64,000 bases of DNA from positions 1,546,537-1,610,536 of the forward strand of contig JAKCOZ010000011.1 in NCBI GenBank assembly GCA_022605955.1. Reading direction: 5' to 3'. Source of the stretch: Rallus limicola (lineage: Eukaryota; Chordata; Aves; Gruiformes; Rallidae). Below the pieces are notes generated by a model. The model had not been told where the DNA came from. It made no database searches and saw only the letters and a list, made by a program, of their open reading frames with translations. Positions within the stretch are counted from its first letter, which is position 1, and each line of letters begins with the position of its first letter. Shown here one piece after another: positions 36,034-47,203 of the stretch. The position numbers and the translations under genes were made by a program.

Positions 36034-36386
36034 TCACAGATGCCTTTGCAGAGAGTCTGGACCCTTCTAGAAGCACCCAAGGCCCTTTGTAGAGCACCCA
36101 ACTCCGCTTGATTGGCACCCAAGACCCCTTATAGGGCAACCAAGACCGTCTCTAGTGAAAACAAGACCCCTTGATGGGCACCCAAGACCCTCTGTAGAGT
36201 AACCAAGACTCCTTGATGGGCACCCAAACCCCTTGTAGGGCACTCAAGGCACCTTTGGATAGGCACCCAAGACCATTTTTATGGAGTTGTGCCCCTCTGA
36301 GAAGCACCCAAGACCCTTTGAGAAGCACCCAAGACCCTGTGTAGGACAACAGATGCTCCTTGATGGGCACCCAAGGCCCTTTGTGC
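36034..36386 (-). repeat. Degenerate ~21-bp tandem array inside a CR1
   Basis: About 16 imperfect units with the core gcacccaagacccttgtag (plus strand). The phrase cagcacctc stands at both edges. Because 21 is divisible by three, the minus strand reads as 7-residue repeats of the type GSWVPIK/GSWVLYK; this is not evidence for a protein. The unit is loosely similar to the CR1 sequence gcacctccatgtccttgtg next to it, so it may have grown from it. Confidence 0.85.
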
Positions 36387-36664
36387 AGCACCTCCATGTC
36401 CTGATGGTGAGGAGCCCAGAACTGGCCCCAGCACTGGAGCTGCAGCCTCCCCAGTGCCCAGCCCAGGGGCACAATCCCTGCCCTGGCCCTGTGGCCACGC
36501 TGGCTCTGACACAAGCCAGGATGCCCTTGGCCTTCCTGGCCCCCCGGGCACACTGCTGGCTCCTGGGCAGTCCCAGGCCCCCAACACCCCCAGCTCCTTC
36601 TCCCCAGCAGCTCTCCAGCCGCTCTGCCCCCAGCCTGGAGCGCTGCTGGGGGTCAGGGTGTCCC
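36387..36664 (-). mobile_element. CR1 copy, family C, right part
   Basis: Resumes at ccatgtcctgatggtgagga and ends gctgggggtcagggtgtccc, 62 bp from the ELP3 exon at 36726. Confidence 0.92.
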
Positions 36665-36725
36665 AAACACATGGAACAATTTGTGTCTGAAACAAGGAAA
36701 GGGAAAAGAAAGAGATAAACCTTAC

Positions 36726-36791
36726 CTGGTATGGTCTGACTTTATGGTGGATCTCTTGAATTCCAACCTCTCTTGTCCTCACATCCCGACA
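36726..36791 (-). CDS. ELP3: ELP3 internal exon (short, linker)
   Basis: This is a 66-nt exon of 22 codons, [20 protein letters not shown] then YQ, matching ELP3 at about human 398-419. It is phase 0 at both ends. The acceptor follows a pyrimidine-rich tract (ctttctttctctag), and the donor is CCAG followed by GTAAGG. In Elongator structures this part leads into the acetyltransferase domain. The exon sits only about 62 bp upstream, in gene sense, of the 5' end of a CR1 that carries a tandem array. Confidence 0.96.
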
Positions 36792-36978
36792 CTAGAGAAA
36801 GAAAGGGGGTGGGGGGGGGGGAGAAATTAAGGAGAATAACATTAAACTTGGAATCACACAGATTTCCAGGTCACCTATTGGGTTTCAAACTAAAGCTAAC
36901 TAGCAGAAAGTTGCAGGGATGTATTTCAAAGGGGTAGGCTTCAAAATAAAAAGGTTCACCCATCCATCCCTAATCCAC

Positions 36979-36996
36979 CCAGAGAGAGAGAGAGAG
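36979..36996. repeat. (GA)n microsatellite
   Basis: Reads agagagagagagagag. No other feature adjoins it. Confidence 0.85.
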
Positions 36997-37534
36997 ACCA
37001 CAGTGCTAAATGGAAAGGCAGGCTGGCTAAAAATCAATTCACTAAAGCAACCATTAGAGCTTGTGAGGAAACCTGCCCTTTGATTCCCAGGCAGCAGGGG
37101 CTGGTGGCAAAGCCAATGTACATAATAACAGAGGGGGGGAAAAAAAAGGAAGATTTTGGCATAATCCATCTTTGCCTTCCACTGGGAAGGTCTAACACTG
37201 GGAAAATCTATGGCAAGGCACCAGAGAGTTCTTAAATATCCAGATTTTAACCCCCAGCAACACTTTTCTTGCTTTTCCATGAGAGATGTTGCAGGAGCCA
37301 TCCCCAGGAATCAGAAAGTAAAGTTAGTGCTGAGCTGGCATCCATGGAGCCTCCCTGAGGTTTGGGACCAGGGATGGAGAAAGAGGCAGCTATAAGAAAT
37401 CCTGCCTCCCCTTCAAAGGTAGACAGAGGAGATGAGGCTCCAAGCTCAGCACTTGAGACATGGGCTGTAGCTTATGAGAGCTGAGTAATTTGGAACCTGC
37501 TCATGGAAACAAACAGTGAATATGCAGAACTTTT

Positions 37535-37619
37535 TCACAGTGAGGGTGAGGGAGCCCTGGGCCAGGCTGCCCAGGGGGATGTGGAGTTTCCTTCTCTGGA
37601 GAGATTCAAGACCCATCTG
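37535..37619 (+). mobile_element. CR1 family B fragment, left part
   Basis: Runs from cagtgagggtgagggagccc to gattcaagacccatctgg. The family sequence resumes at 37746. Confidence 0.85.
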
Positions 37620-37745
37620 GGAGCTGCAGCCTCCCCAGTGCCCAGCCCAGGGGCACAATCCCTGCCCTGGTCCTGTGGCCACGCTGGCTCTGACACAAGC
37701 CAGGATGCCCTTGGCCTTCCTGGCCCCCCTGGGCACACTGCTGGT
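37620..37745 (-). mobile_element. Internal CR1 family C fragment inside a B copy
   Basis: Contains gagctgcagcctccccagtg to gggcacactgctggtcac, from the ORF2-end region of C. It has no CR1 3' end, unlike an ordinary insertion. Confidence 0.85.
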
Positions 37746-37785
37746 CACCTGTGTGACCTGTCCTAGGGACCCTGCTTTGGGAAGG
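37746..37785 (+). mobile_element. CR1 family B fragment, right part
   Basis: Reads gtgtgacctgtcctaggg and accctgctttggg. The last bases of a normal 3' end are missing. Confidence 0.75.
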
Positions 37786-38198
37786 AAGGTAAGCTCTGCT
37801 TTGAGAGCACCCACACCTCCCCACCCAGCGATTTCCAAAAGCCAGGCTCTTAGACAGGGAAAAAAAAAGTGTGAAAATCCAATTCACACAGAAACTCAGT
37901 GTCCCCAGAGCAAGCACAGCTCTGTCTCCTGGCCAGTCCTTCTCTGGATGCTTTTAAACTCCATTATCAGTAGAAAAACGTTGGGGTTTGTGTTTGGCTG
38001 TTTTTAGAGCAGGCTACAGTAAAACAAGGACTTGCTGTTGTACCAGGATTCCAGAGCTGACAGACCCTTCTCTGCTTCACAATGTCCCAGCTACGGCACC
38101 AGCACAGGAAAAGGCAGAGAAATACCTGTTCTTCCTGAAGAACCCCAGAACTGAGGGAGGACAATGTATTCTGGGGTGGTGCTTTACAATTCTGTGTC

Positions 38199-38405
38199 CC
38201 AGAATCACTGGATGTTAGGAGTTGGTAGTGACCTCCAGAGCCCATGGGGTGCAACCCCCTGCCAAAGCAGGGTCCCTAGGACAGGGACTGGAATCTCTCC
38301 AGAGAAGGAGACTCCACACCCCCCTGGGCAGCCTGGCCCAGGGCTTCCTCACCCTCACTGGCAACAAGTTCTTCCCCAGGTTGGTGCAGAACTTCCTATG
38401 GTCTA
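38199..38405 (-). mobile_element. CR1 copy, family B, short
   Basis: Runs from ccagaatcactggatgttag to ggtgcagaacttcctatggt. Confidence 0.88.
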
Positions 38406-39389
38406 AAGATTCCTTCAAGTCCCTTCCTTGCCTTGGCCTTTTCCTCTCTTTTTTCCAAGCTGAGAGACCAGAGGACCAAAGCTTATTTATAGTCATCTCC
38501 TCCAACACAAGAACAACCCAACGTTCCAAACGCTGTTGCATCACACTGGTTCCTCACTCCACCAGCTGCAGAGTTTCTGCCTCACTAAATTAAAATCTAT
38601 AATCATCTGCACAGCAGAGATATTTACAGACTTGGTTCTTCTAAAAGTGGTGACTGACAGGCAGTTCAGCTCAGTCCTCACTGCCCTGGATCAGCTATCC
38701 CTGCTTCTCCAGCTGGTCCCCATCAGGTTCAGACCAAATGATGTGGGTTTTAGGATCAAACCTAAGGAAGAGTTCACTAGGAGCTAAGGAGCTCTATCAA
38801 AGAGGCTTAGCTGCACCGTGGAGGATGTTTCCCCTGCCTGGTTTTGGAGTGAAAAGTCAGTGGGAGGGATGGAAGCTTCTGCAGGTGGTAAACCTGTCTG
38901 CCAGATCCCAGTTTGCTGCTGGAGAGAGACCGGGAGGGATGATTGAAGGAGAAAGTCCAGGGCATGATCTTAGGAGAGATTAAGTTATATGGAAAGCTCA
39001 GCTGGGAGGAAGATGATCTGGAGTTTATTTTCTGATCTTTTGCACTGCAGCCACAAGATCCAAGTGGAATAGGAAAGGCAGGAAGGAGCCAGGCACAACC
39101 TGGAGAGGTGTCCATGGTACATACCAAATACACCAGCCAGGAGCACAAGTTGATGTGGGACTACAGGCACACAGGCAGTAGCCAGGGACTGTACCACTGC
39201 TGAACACAGGAATGGCATAAATCCTCCTCTAGAGAAGGTGAGGTAGGGAGAGGGAGTGCTGAATCCCAACAGGGATGCACAGAACAGTTATGGGGAGGAT
39301 CTGCCCCTGCCCAGACACCAGGACAACAAAGCAACTGCACCTCTTTGGGAGAGTCTTGAGAAACACGGGGTTTGAGTGATGTGGTTATT

Positions 39390-39524
39390 TCATAGACTGA
39401 GTTAGGTGGGAAGGGACCTTCCAAGGCCATCCAGTCCCACCCTGCAGTGAGCAGGGACATCTTCACTAGAGCAGGGTGCTCAGAGCCCCATCCAGCCTGA
39501 GCTTGAATGGCTCCAGGGATGGGG
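39390..39524 (-). mobile_element. CR1 copy, family F, left part
   Basis: Runs from catagactgagttaggtggg to gcttgaatggctccaggg. Interrupted by a plus-strand fragment. Confidence 0.87.
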
Positions 39525-39588
39525 CCTTGTTAGACTAGATGATTTTTTGAGGTCCCTTCCAACCCCTAACATTCTGTGTTTCTGTGAT
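39525..39588 (+). mobile_element. CR1 3'-end fragment nested in family F copy
   Basis: About 64 bp: ttgttagactagatgatttt to cattctgtgtttctgtgat, a CR1 terminus in the opposite direction to its host. Confidence 0.82.
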
Positions 39589-40230
39589 CCACCATCCTCA
39601 CATTGAAGAACTTTGTCCTCACACCCACCCTAAATCTCCCCTGTTCCAGTTTAACCCATCCCCCCTCATCCCATCCCTCCATGCCCTGGGGAACAGCTCT
39701 TCCCCAGCTTCCTACAGGCACCTCTCAGGGACTGGAAGGGGCTCTAAGGTCCCCTGGAGCCTTCTCTTCTCCAGGCTGACCCAGCCCAGCTCTCCCAGCC
39801 TGGCTTCCCAGCAGAGCTGCTCCAGCCCTGGGATCATTTTAGGGGCCTCCTCTGGCCCTGCTCCAACAGGTCCATGTCCTTCTTGTGCTGAGGGCTCCAG
39901 AGCTGGACCCAGCACTGCAGGTGAGGTGTCCCCAGAGCAGAGCAGAGCAGAGGGGCAGAATCCCCTCTCTCCATCTGCTGCCCACACTGCTGGGGATGCA
40001 GCCCAGGATGGGCTTGGCCTTGTGGGCTGCAGATGCACATTGGTGGCTCCTGTCCAGCTTCTCCCCCACGAGTCCCCCCAAGTCCTTTCCCTCAGAGCTG
40101 CTCTCCAGCCCAGCAGCTCCTGCCCTGTGTGGATAATGGGGGTTGTCCTGAGCCAGGGCCAGGACCCTGCCCTTGGCTTTGTTGAACCTCATGAGGTTCC
40201 CCTGGGCCACCTTCTCCATTTCTACCTAGA
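39589..40230 (-). mobile_element. CR1 copy, family F, right part
   Basis: Resumes at accatcctcacattgaagaa and runs to the ORF2-end region ttgttgaacctcatgaggtt and ccttctccatttctacc. Confidence 0.9.
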
Positions 40231-40875
40231 AACCTGAGTATCCCAAGAAAGGCAGAACTTGGGCATAGCCTTGCTGAAGGATCTGAAACGATGGCCAATA
40301 ATTGGGGGTTGAAGGGAGGGTCAGAACAGCCCAGAAGGGGTACCACAAATGTCAGCTGCCACAGCCACCTTCCAAGAAGAATCAAGCCTGGGTATACATC
40401 CCTCCTGCTGACTTCAAATAGAAACTCAACTCCTCCCTCCCCCTCCTTCTCTCCACCCCCGCTTGTATTTTTATTTGACCTTAGAAATATCAAGAATATC
40501 AAGTCTCATTTGTTTGTGCTGAAATCTCTCTTGCAAGATTTCTCTGGCCTCAGCCTAAGAGCTTTTCTTCCAATTGTTCAGGCAAGTAAGTGGCTGCGTG
40601 GGAAATAGAAAGGAAGAAGAATTTCTAATAGCATAAATTAAACACAACCCTTCCTGCCTCCTCTCTGATGTAAAGGGTTCTGTTTAAAAAATGGAATATC
40701 ACAAACTAGTTACCAAGGACCTTTGGGAAGGAGGTGAAAGTGCTGAACTAAAAGTCAACCAAACAACCTGAGCTTTTCATCACGGTGCTTTTTAGTCATT
40801 AACTTTATGGTTTGTTTGCAAGACCTTTGCAGATCGTTTCAATTCAGTGGTAAACCCAGCTCCTGTTGTGTCTTA

Positions 40876-41529
40876 GAGAATCAGAGAATCCCAGACTGGG
40901 CTGGGTTGGAAGGGACCCCAAGGATCCCAGAGCTCCAACCCCCTGCCACAGGCAGGGACACCAACCTCCAGGCCTGGAGCTACACAAGGTTGCCCAGGAC
41001 CCCAGCCAACCTGGCCTTCAACACCCCCAGGCACGGGGCACCCACCCCCTCTCTGGGCAGCCCCTGCCAGCCCCTCCCCACTCTCTCTGCACAGAACTTC
41101 CCCCCAATCTCTCCTCTCCCCCTTCCCTCCTCCAGCTTCACTCCAGCCCCCTTGTCCTGCCAGGCTCTGCCCTTGGAACAAGCCCATTCCCCTCCTGTTC
41201 CTCGGGTCCCTTCAGGGACGGGCAGGCTGCAATGAGGTCCCCCCCAGAAGCAGCCTTCTCTTCTCCAGGCTGAGCCAGCCCAGCTCCCTCAGCCTCTCTC
41301 CAGAGGGGAGCTGCTCCAGCCCTCTCAGCATCTCCGGGGCTCCTCTGACCCCTCTCCAACAGCCCCACATCTTCCTTGTGTTGGGCCCCAGCTCTGGACA
41401 CAGGACTCCAGCTGGGGAGGGCAGAGCAGAGAGGGACAATCCCCTCCCTGGCCCTGCTGCCACCCCTCTGCTGATGGAGCCCAGGATCCCATCACCCTTC
41501 CCAGCTGCCAGAGCCACTGCTGGCTCAGG
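40876..41529 (-). mobile_element. CR1 copy, family A
   Basis: Runs from agagaatcagagaatcccag to agccactgctggctcagg. Its 5' end is about 90 bp from the ELP3 exon donor at 41619. Confidence 0.93.
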
Positions 41530-41618
41530 TTAAGTCCTCTTGCCATTGTTTTCCTCTCTGCTACTTGGTGTGAAGTCACCAAGCAGCTCTCCCTCAATAC
41601 CAACTGACAAATATTTAC

Positions 41619-41709
41619 CTGTGTCCCAAGATCTTTCATCCTGGCCAAGGCAAGCTCCCTCAGGTTCCCATGCTCCACTCCAGAGCTGACCAGTGGCATT
41701 GGGATATCT
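41619..41709 (-). CDS. ELP3: ELP3 internal exon (linker between SAM and KAT domains)
   Basis: This 91-nt exon gives one base that completes an arginine codon, then 30 codons: [20 protein letters not shown] followed by [10 protein letters not shown]. This is the highly conserved ELP3 segment at about human 367-397, where the radical SAM domain passes into the linker. The minus-strand acceptor is tatacag, and the donor is CAG followed by GTAAAT. It ends in phase 0. The intron upstream is 10.36 kb and the one downstream 4.83 kb. A same-strand CR1 begins about 90 bp beyond the donor. No stop or frameshift is seen. Confidence 0.97.
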
Positions 41710-42049
41710 CTGTATATAAGAGGGAAAACAAAGACTTTAAAGAACTGCATTAGCAGCCAATACACCTAAGCTGAGATCCTAAATAGCAGACCAAAGAAAG
41801 TAGCTGAATTAGCTTTGTTTCAAGGCTTTGGTTGCAGGAGAAATAATCCAGACAAAACACAATGAAAAGCAGGAGAAAAATGAAAGGGAAAAGCTACAGA
41901 TTTTGTTTCAGCAAAAAGCCTGAAGATCAAAGTAAGCTTTAACAATCCTGAGAGACAGGTGAGGATTTTGTCCTTAGTTCTTCTCCTGGGAGTCTGGGGG
42001 AAGAGAAAAAAAGGGTCATCCAGCTGTGCCTGTGCCTTGTCTAGGGACT

Positions 42050-42402
42050 CAGAATCCTTGAATCCCAAGGTTGGAAAAGCCCTTTAAGATCACCAAGTCC
42101 AACCATCCCTGTCCTGTGCTGCCCCAGAGCTCTCAGCACCTCATCTCCCCTCTGTTCAACACCCCCAGGGCTGGGGACTCAGCCCCCTCCCTGGGCAGCC
42201 TGGGCCACAGCCCCACAGCTCTGCCAGGGAAGAACTTGGCCCTCCCAGCTGAGCTGAGCCTGCCCTGGCCCAGCTTGAGCCCAGTGCCCCTTGTCCCAGC
42301 TCCTGGCCCCTGGCTGAAGAGACCAGCGCCCACCTCTCTGCACCCTCCTGGCAGGGCAGGGCAGGGGGGGAGAAGGGCTCCCCTCAGCCTCCTCTGCTCC
42401 AG
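42050..42402 (-). mobile_element. CR1 copy, family C
   Basis: Runs from cagaatccttgaatcccaag to agcctcctctgctccag, close to the 5' breakpoint of the copy at 152. Confidence 0.92.
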
Positions 42403-43378
42403 GTCAGATGGTCTTTGCTGGTGTCTCCAGCAGCAGATTGCACAATGGGGCACCAGACCTCGTTGTTCTACAGCCTCCAAGTTGAAGGTCCATCAGGGAA
42501 AATTCATTCAGCATGACAAGATTTTGATATTGGGATGCTACTGCCCAAAGGTGAATCATTTCTATTTGGCAAATGATTTGCAGCAGCTCCCAGCCAGAAA
42601 GCTCAGGACCTTCCTACAGGACGTAAATCAGGAGTCTGCAAAGGGCAGAACTCCTTCCTGTGGCTCTCCAAGAGAGGTTCAAAAGTGAAATTTGAAAGCA
42701 AGACCAGGGTTGGCCTCTCCACTGCCTTCCAGGGATGTCTGTCCATCTAGAGATAAGGGGAGCAGGACAGGCTCCCCAGGGAGAGGAGGATTTACACACC
42801 CTGATCCAGCTGACAAAGAAACATGGGGATTGTGGCACATCCCACTCCATGCTCCCTGTGTATCTAAAGCTGTGCTGTGTGTTGATTCCAAAAGCTTCTC
42901 CCTCTCCCTGCTCAAAGTCAACCCTGGTACCACCCGAGTGCACCAGTGTAATCCAACCCCCATCAGATCTTCTCCAGGGAAATAAGGACTACACAAGTGT
43001 GAAAGATACTCAGAACATTGTACATTGGTCTCCAAACAGGGCTCAAGCACTCCTTGGTGAGTATTCCTCCTCTTTAGCTCCACAAGCATTCAACAAAGAA
43101 CAGAGTATCACAAGAAAGCCACAGAGAGAAGGGGATGGTTCAGGGAATTGGTAATGTAATTAGCTTAATCCATCTTGGTTCAGTAGTGATTGAAAGTCAT
43201 CACCATCTAGCAGCTGTCTGATGGCCTCCATAAAATGGAGTAATTGATCCCTTTGGTTCCTGGAGGACCTGCATTCCCACCATGGCCCCCATTAACAATT
43301 CCTATCTTGGGCAGCAGCTGTATGAAAGATGAAGGTCTTCAAGGGTCCAAAAACCTGCTCCTTCTGCTGCTTCAGCCT

Positions 43379-43466
43379 CACAGAATCCCAAGGTTGGAAA
43401 AGCCCTTTAAGCTCATCAAGTCCAACCATCCCTGTCCTGTGCTGACCCAGATCTCTCAGTACCTCA
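43379..43466 (-). mobile_element. CR1 copy, family C, short
   Basis: Runs from tcacagaatcccaaggttgg to ccagatctctcagtacctca. Confidence 0.88.
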
Positions 43467-44019
43467 CAGAAGTCAGAGATGCTGGGGGGGGAGGGAGCAA
43501 GAAAATGAGTTTTCTTTATTGTTAAGAATGAAAACAAGGGCTTTGAGACTCCAGAGTTCTCCCATGTCAGCATCCTGCTCCCATTTCCATACAATTTCCC
43601 CCTGCATAGCGATGGGCCAGCGTTTTACTCTTCCCCCCCTCCCCTCTCTTTTCCCTGCTCCTTTTTTAACTCCATAAAGCCAAAGGGGCTCTGAAAAATT
43701 CCTCCCCTCTTCCCCTCACAGGCCAAAAAGTTGGAAGCAAAATACAATTAGCCAGTGGGGTCATTGATTCAGGTGGATTTCCTTTGAGTAAATAAGACAG
43801 CGTGGAGCCAACACAACCATACATCCAAGAGCTTCAATTAGAGGGAATGAGCACTCCAGATTGTGACTAAAGGACTTGCTAGAGGAGAAGAGCATTTTCA
43901 TCAGGGGATGTTAGATCCACAGTGATAATCTAACTAAACCCTTTTCTTCTGATTATGGAATGACTCCAAAAAAGGCAGGCTGGATGTATCTTCCCTACAG
44001 GGATACAGGGAGGGCTAAG

Positions 44020-44414
44020 ATGATGCTGAAAGGCCTGGAGCATCTCCCCTGGGAGGAAAGGCTGAGGGAGCTGGGGCTGTTCAGCCTGGAGAGAAGCAGC
44101 CTGAGAGGGGATCTGATCCCTGGGGATCAAGAGCTGAAGGGTGGCACCCAGGGGGCCATGGGCAGCCTCTGCTCAGGGTCTGTGGGGACAGGACAAGGGG
44201 TGCTGGGCTCAAGTTGGAGCTCAGAGAGTTCCCCCCCAATGTGGGGCAGAACTTGTTGCCAGTGAGGGTGAGGGAGCCCTGGGCCAGGCTGCCCAGGGGG
44301 GTGTGGAGTCTCCTTCTCTGGAGAGATTCCAGCCCCTGTCCTAGGGACCCTGCTTTGGCAGGGGGTTGGACACAATGATCTCTGGAGGTCCCTTCCAACA
44401 CCTGTGATTCTGTG
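44020..44414 (+). mobile_element. CR1 copy, family B
   Basis: Runs from gatgatgctgaaaggcctgg to ccaacacctgtgattctgtg. Confidence 0.92.
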
Positions 44415-44583
44415 AAATACTAGAGACTTCTTCTCCCTCTTCCAGAGGGATGATCTGCTTTGTCATTGCTGGATGCTCTGTGTTGTGCTCACGCTCACTC
44501 AGCTGGTTCTCACGTGTAGGACCACAGTAAGGCACAGAGGGGTGACAGAGTGCATTGCATCATGCATAACGTGATTCTGTTCT

Positions 44584-44719
44584 GTCATCATCCCACCCAG
44601 TGGTAAGCTAGGTCTAAAAACCTCTCATTTATCACAAGTCTGAGTCCACAAGCAGCGGGTGTTCAGAGCTGCTGACAGGCAGCACCTTCTGGTAGCCTTG
44701 TAGGAAGTCTAAGGTCACA
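44584..44719 (+). repeat. Non-CR1 segment repeated inverted at 62550-62684
   Basis: About 130 bp (cagtggtaagctaggtctaa, then ctcatttatcacaagtctga, to aaggtcacaaag) lie directly upstream of a family E copy. They reappear in reverse complement at 62550-62684, next to another E copy, with very few differences. Confidence 0.88.
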
Positions 44720-45165
44720 AAGTGGAGCCAGCAGGACCAGGGAAGGGATCATCCCCCTGTGCTCAGCTCTGGTGAGGCTGCACCTTGAATAGTGGGGTCA
44801 GGTTTTGGACTTTCACTCCAAGAAGGACATGGAGGTGCTGGAGTGTGTCCAGAGAAGGGCAACCAGGCTGAGAAAGGGGCTGGAGGGTAAATCCTCTGAG
44901 GAGCAGCTGAGGGAGCTGGGGGTGTTGAGCCTGGAGAAGAGGAGGCTGAGGGGAGCCCTTCTTGCTCTCTCCAGCTCCCTGACAGGAGGTTGTGGGTAGC
45001 TGGGGCTCAGCCTCTCCTCACAGATACCCAGTGACAGGACGAGAGGGAATGGCTGCAAGTTGTGCCAGGGGAGGGTCAGGTTAGAAATGAGGAGACATTT
45101 CTTCTCCCAAAGAGCAGTTGGGCATTGGAAGGGGCTGCCCAGGGAGGTGGTGGAGTCACTGTCCC
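44720..45165 (+). mobile_element. CR1 copy, family E body
   Basis: Runs from tggagccagcaggaccaggg through agacatttcttctcccaaag to gtggagtcactgtccct. After this the sequence switches to a B-type terminus. Confidence 0.9.
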
Positions 45166-45218
45166 TGGGGATGCTCTGGAGGGCCCTTCCAACCCCTACA
45201 ACGCTGTGTTCTGTGACT
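45166..45218 (+). mobile_element. B-type CR1 3' end joined to the E body
   Basis: Contains gctctggagggcccttccaa and cccctacaacgctgtgttct, the terminus of B (compare 61465-61500), in place of the E terminus seen at 22440-22560. Confidence 0.82.
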
Positions 45219-45465
45219 GTTTCCTGGTGCAGATGCCTGTGAAGATGGATTCCTTCTGTGTGATTTACAGGCAGTCAGTGGTGTCCTGCAGATCTTTCCT
45301 TCCCTTCAGCAGTGCCTGCTGTGTCATGTTCCTCTCATGGATGGAGGCAGCTGTGGATAGTTCCTGTCACCCCGTTTCTCTTCCCGTTGTGCCATGTTCA
45401 CCTCAAAACACCCTTCCCCTTGTCTGGCTTCATCTCCCTGATAGGCTCTGACTCTGAGGAGATAG

Positions 45466-45868
45466 ACCCCCAGCCCCCTCCCTGGGCAGCCTGGGCCACA
45501 GCCCCACAGCTCTGCCAGGGAAGAACTTGGCCCTCCCAGCTGAGCTGAGCCTGCCCTGGCCCAGCTTGAGCCCAGTGCCCCTTGTCCCAGCTCCTGGCCC
45601 CTGGCTGAAGAGACCAGCGCCCACCTCTCTGCACCCTCCTGGCAGGGCAGGGCAGGTGGGGAGAAGGGCTCCCCTCAGCCTCCTCTGCTCCAGCCTCAAC
45701 ACCCCCAGCTCCCTCAGCTGCTCCTCAGAGGATTTGCCCTCCAGCCCCTTCCCCAGCCTGGTTGCCCTTCTCTGCACTCGCTCCAGCACCTCCATGTCCT
45801 TGTGATGCTGAGGAGCCCAGAACTGGCCCCAGCTCTGGAGCTGCAGCCTCCCCAGTGCCCAGCCCAGG
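45466..45868 (-). mobile_element. CR1 copy, family C, lacking its 3' end
   Basis: Starts inside the C body at agccccctccctgggcagcc (preceded by gagatagaccccc) and ends agtgcccagcccagg. The last ~100 bp of a normal C element are missing. Confidence 0.9.
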
Positions 45869-46735
45869 CACATACTGACATGTCCAAGAGTAGCAGGGCT
45901 TTGGCTAAATCCAGAGTCAGCTCTGAGCTAGGAAATGAAGTGTTGGCAATAAAAGAGAGATTACAACTCAGAGTAAGCAGAGCCTCTCTCATCTGCCTAT
46001 CAGGGAGCAAAATTAAAATCAAAAAAAACAAAGGAGAAAGCAAGGAATGGGTTTTCCATCCTCACTTCAGATGAGGGCAGAGCATTGGAATAAGGACCCT
46101 GTACCCCCCAGGAGCACACACACTGACTGCCTCTCCTGAATAGCCACAAGCCAGCATGGTACCAGTGATTTTAGGACTTGTTAAAATGCTAAACAAATTC
46201 AGGGATCTGGGGAATTAAATCCTGACCTTATTAAAGTTAATGTGCCATTTGCCAGCAGCTTGAAGCAGGCCCATTTAATCTTCTATTTTTCAAACACTTG
46301 TGAAGGGGCCCATTGTAGCACACAATGAAAGTCTAAAGACCTTGAGTCTGCTCTCAGCTCTGCCATGACATGATCTCAGTTGAGTAAGCTGGTTTATTTC
46401 TTCATATCCACATCACCCCATCAGGACAGTGAAAATAACGTTCCCATAAACCACTGAGATCCAGGGAAGAGAGAGTCTGGAGGTGTGTGGCACCACTCCT
46501 GTCTTGTCACACCTTCTCACACACCAAAGCACTCTGGTGCTAATGAGATTCAGGACAAATACAGTATTAAGCATCTCTGACAGCACCCTGGGAGATAGAT
46601 TCTCCTCCAACCAGCCACTAGGAACAGCATCTTCTTGTAAAATATCCCCATATTTAACCTGGTTTCCTGAAGCAGATGGAATATAGATGTTGTACTTGGT
46701 GACATGAGCTACTGTTGGACCTAGTAGAGCTGAGT

Positions 46736-46797
46736 AGATGGTTGGACTCAATGACCTTGAAGGTCTTTTCCAGCCCAAACTGTTCTATGAGTGCTAT
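46736..46797 (+). mobile_element. CR1 3'-end fragment
   Basis: Reads gatggttggactcaatgacc and aaggtcttttccagcccaaa. Confidence 0.72.
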
Positions 46798-46977
46798 GGT
46801 GTTTTGTGTGTGACACCTCTCCTGGGTTCACCCAACTCATTAAATTCCAAGGATGTGATGGATAAAAGAACATTGAGTGCCTTATGTTTCCTCAAACAGG
46901 GAGCAGAGGTCCAAAGGTGGTCCTAAGGGCTGGCATAGATGGCTCAGTTTTCTTCTGGTGGTGGTTACTACAAAACC

Positions 46978-47129
46978 AGAAAGCCCTGGGACAGGCTGCC
47001 CAGGGGGGTGTGGAGTCTCCTTCTCTGGAGAGATTCCAGCCCCTGTCCTAGGGACCCTGCTTTGGCAGGGGGTTGGACCCCATGGGCTCTGGGGGGCCCT
47101 TCCAACCCCTACAGCTCTGTGAGTCTGTG
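46978..47129 (+). mobile_element. CR1 copy, family B, short
   Basis: Runs from agaaagccctgggacaggct to cagctctgtgagtctgtg. Confidence 0.9.
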
Positions 47130-47203
47130 AAAGCAAATATCAACAGCTGGTCAGTGTGCAGAGAGCTGGGGACAAGTTGTTGTCTGGGCCACAGGCTGAA
47201 TGC

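Larger units (their letters stand above)
30003..36725. other. ELP3: ELP3 intron (6.72 kb)
   Basis: Carries six CR1 copies and the 21-bp array. The stretches 30003-30471, 31166-31638, 32179-33152, 33574-34455 and 35221-35582 hold nothing I can name. Confidence 0.8.
36792..41618. other. ELP3: ELP3 intron (4.83 kb)
   Basis: Contains composite B and F elements and one A copy. The stretches 36797-37534, 37786-38198, 38406-39389 and 40231-40875 show no recognisable feature beyond a GA repeat. Confidence 0.8.

Noticed and set aside
35957..36553. Heptad-like protein GSWVPIK/GSWVLYK on the minus strand
   Set aside because: It comes from the 21-bp tandem array in a CR1. There is no start context or sister gene.
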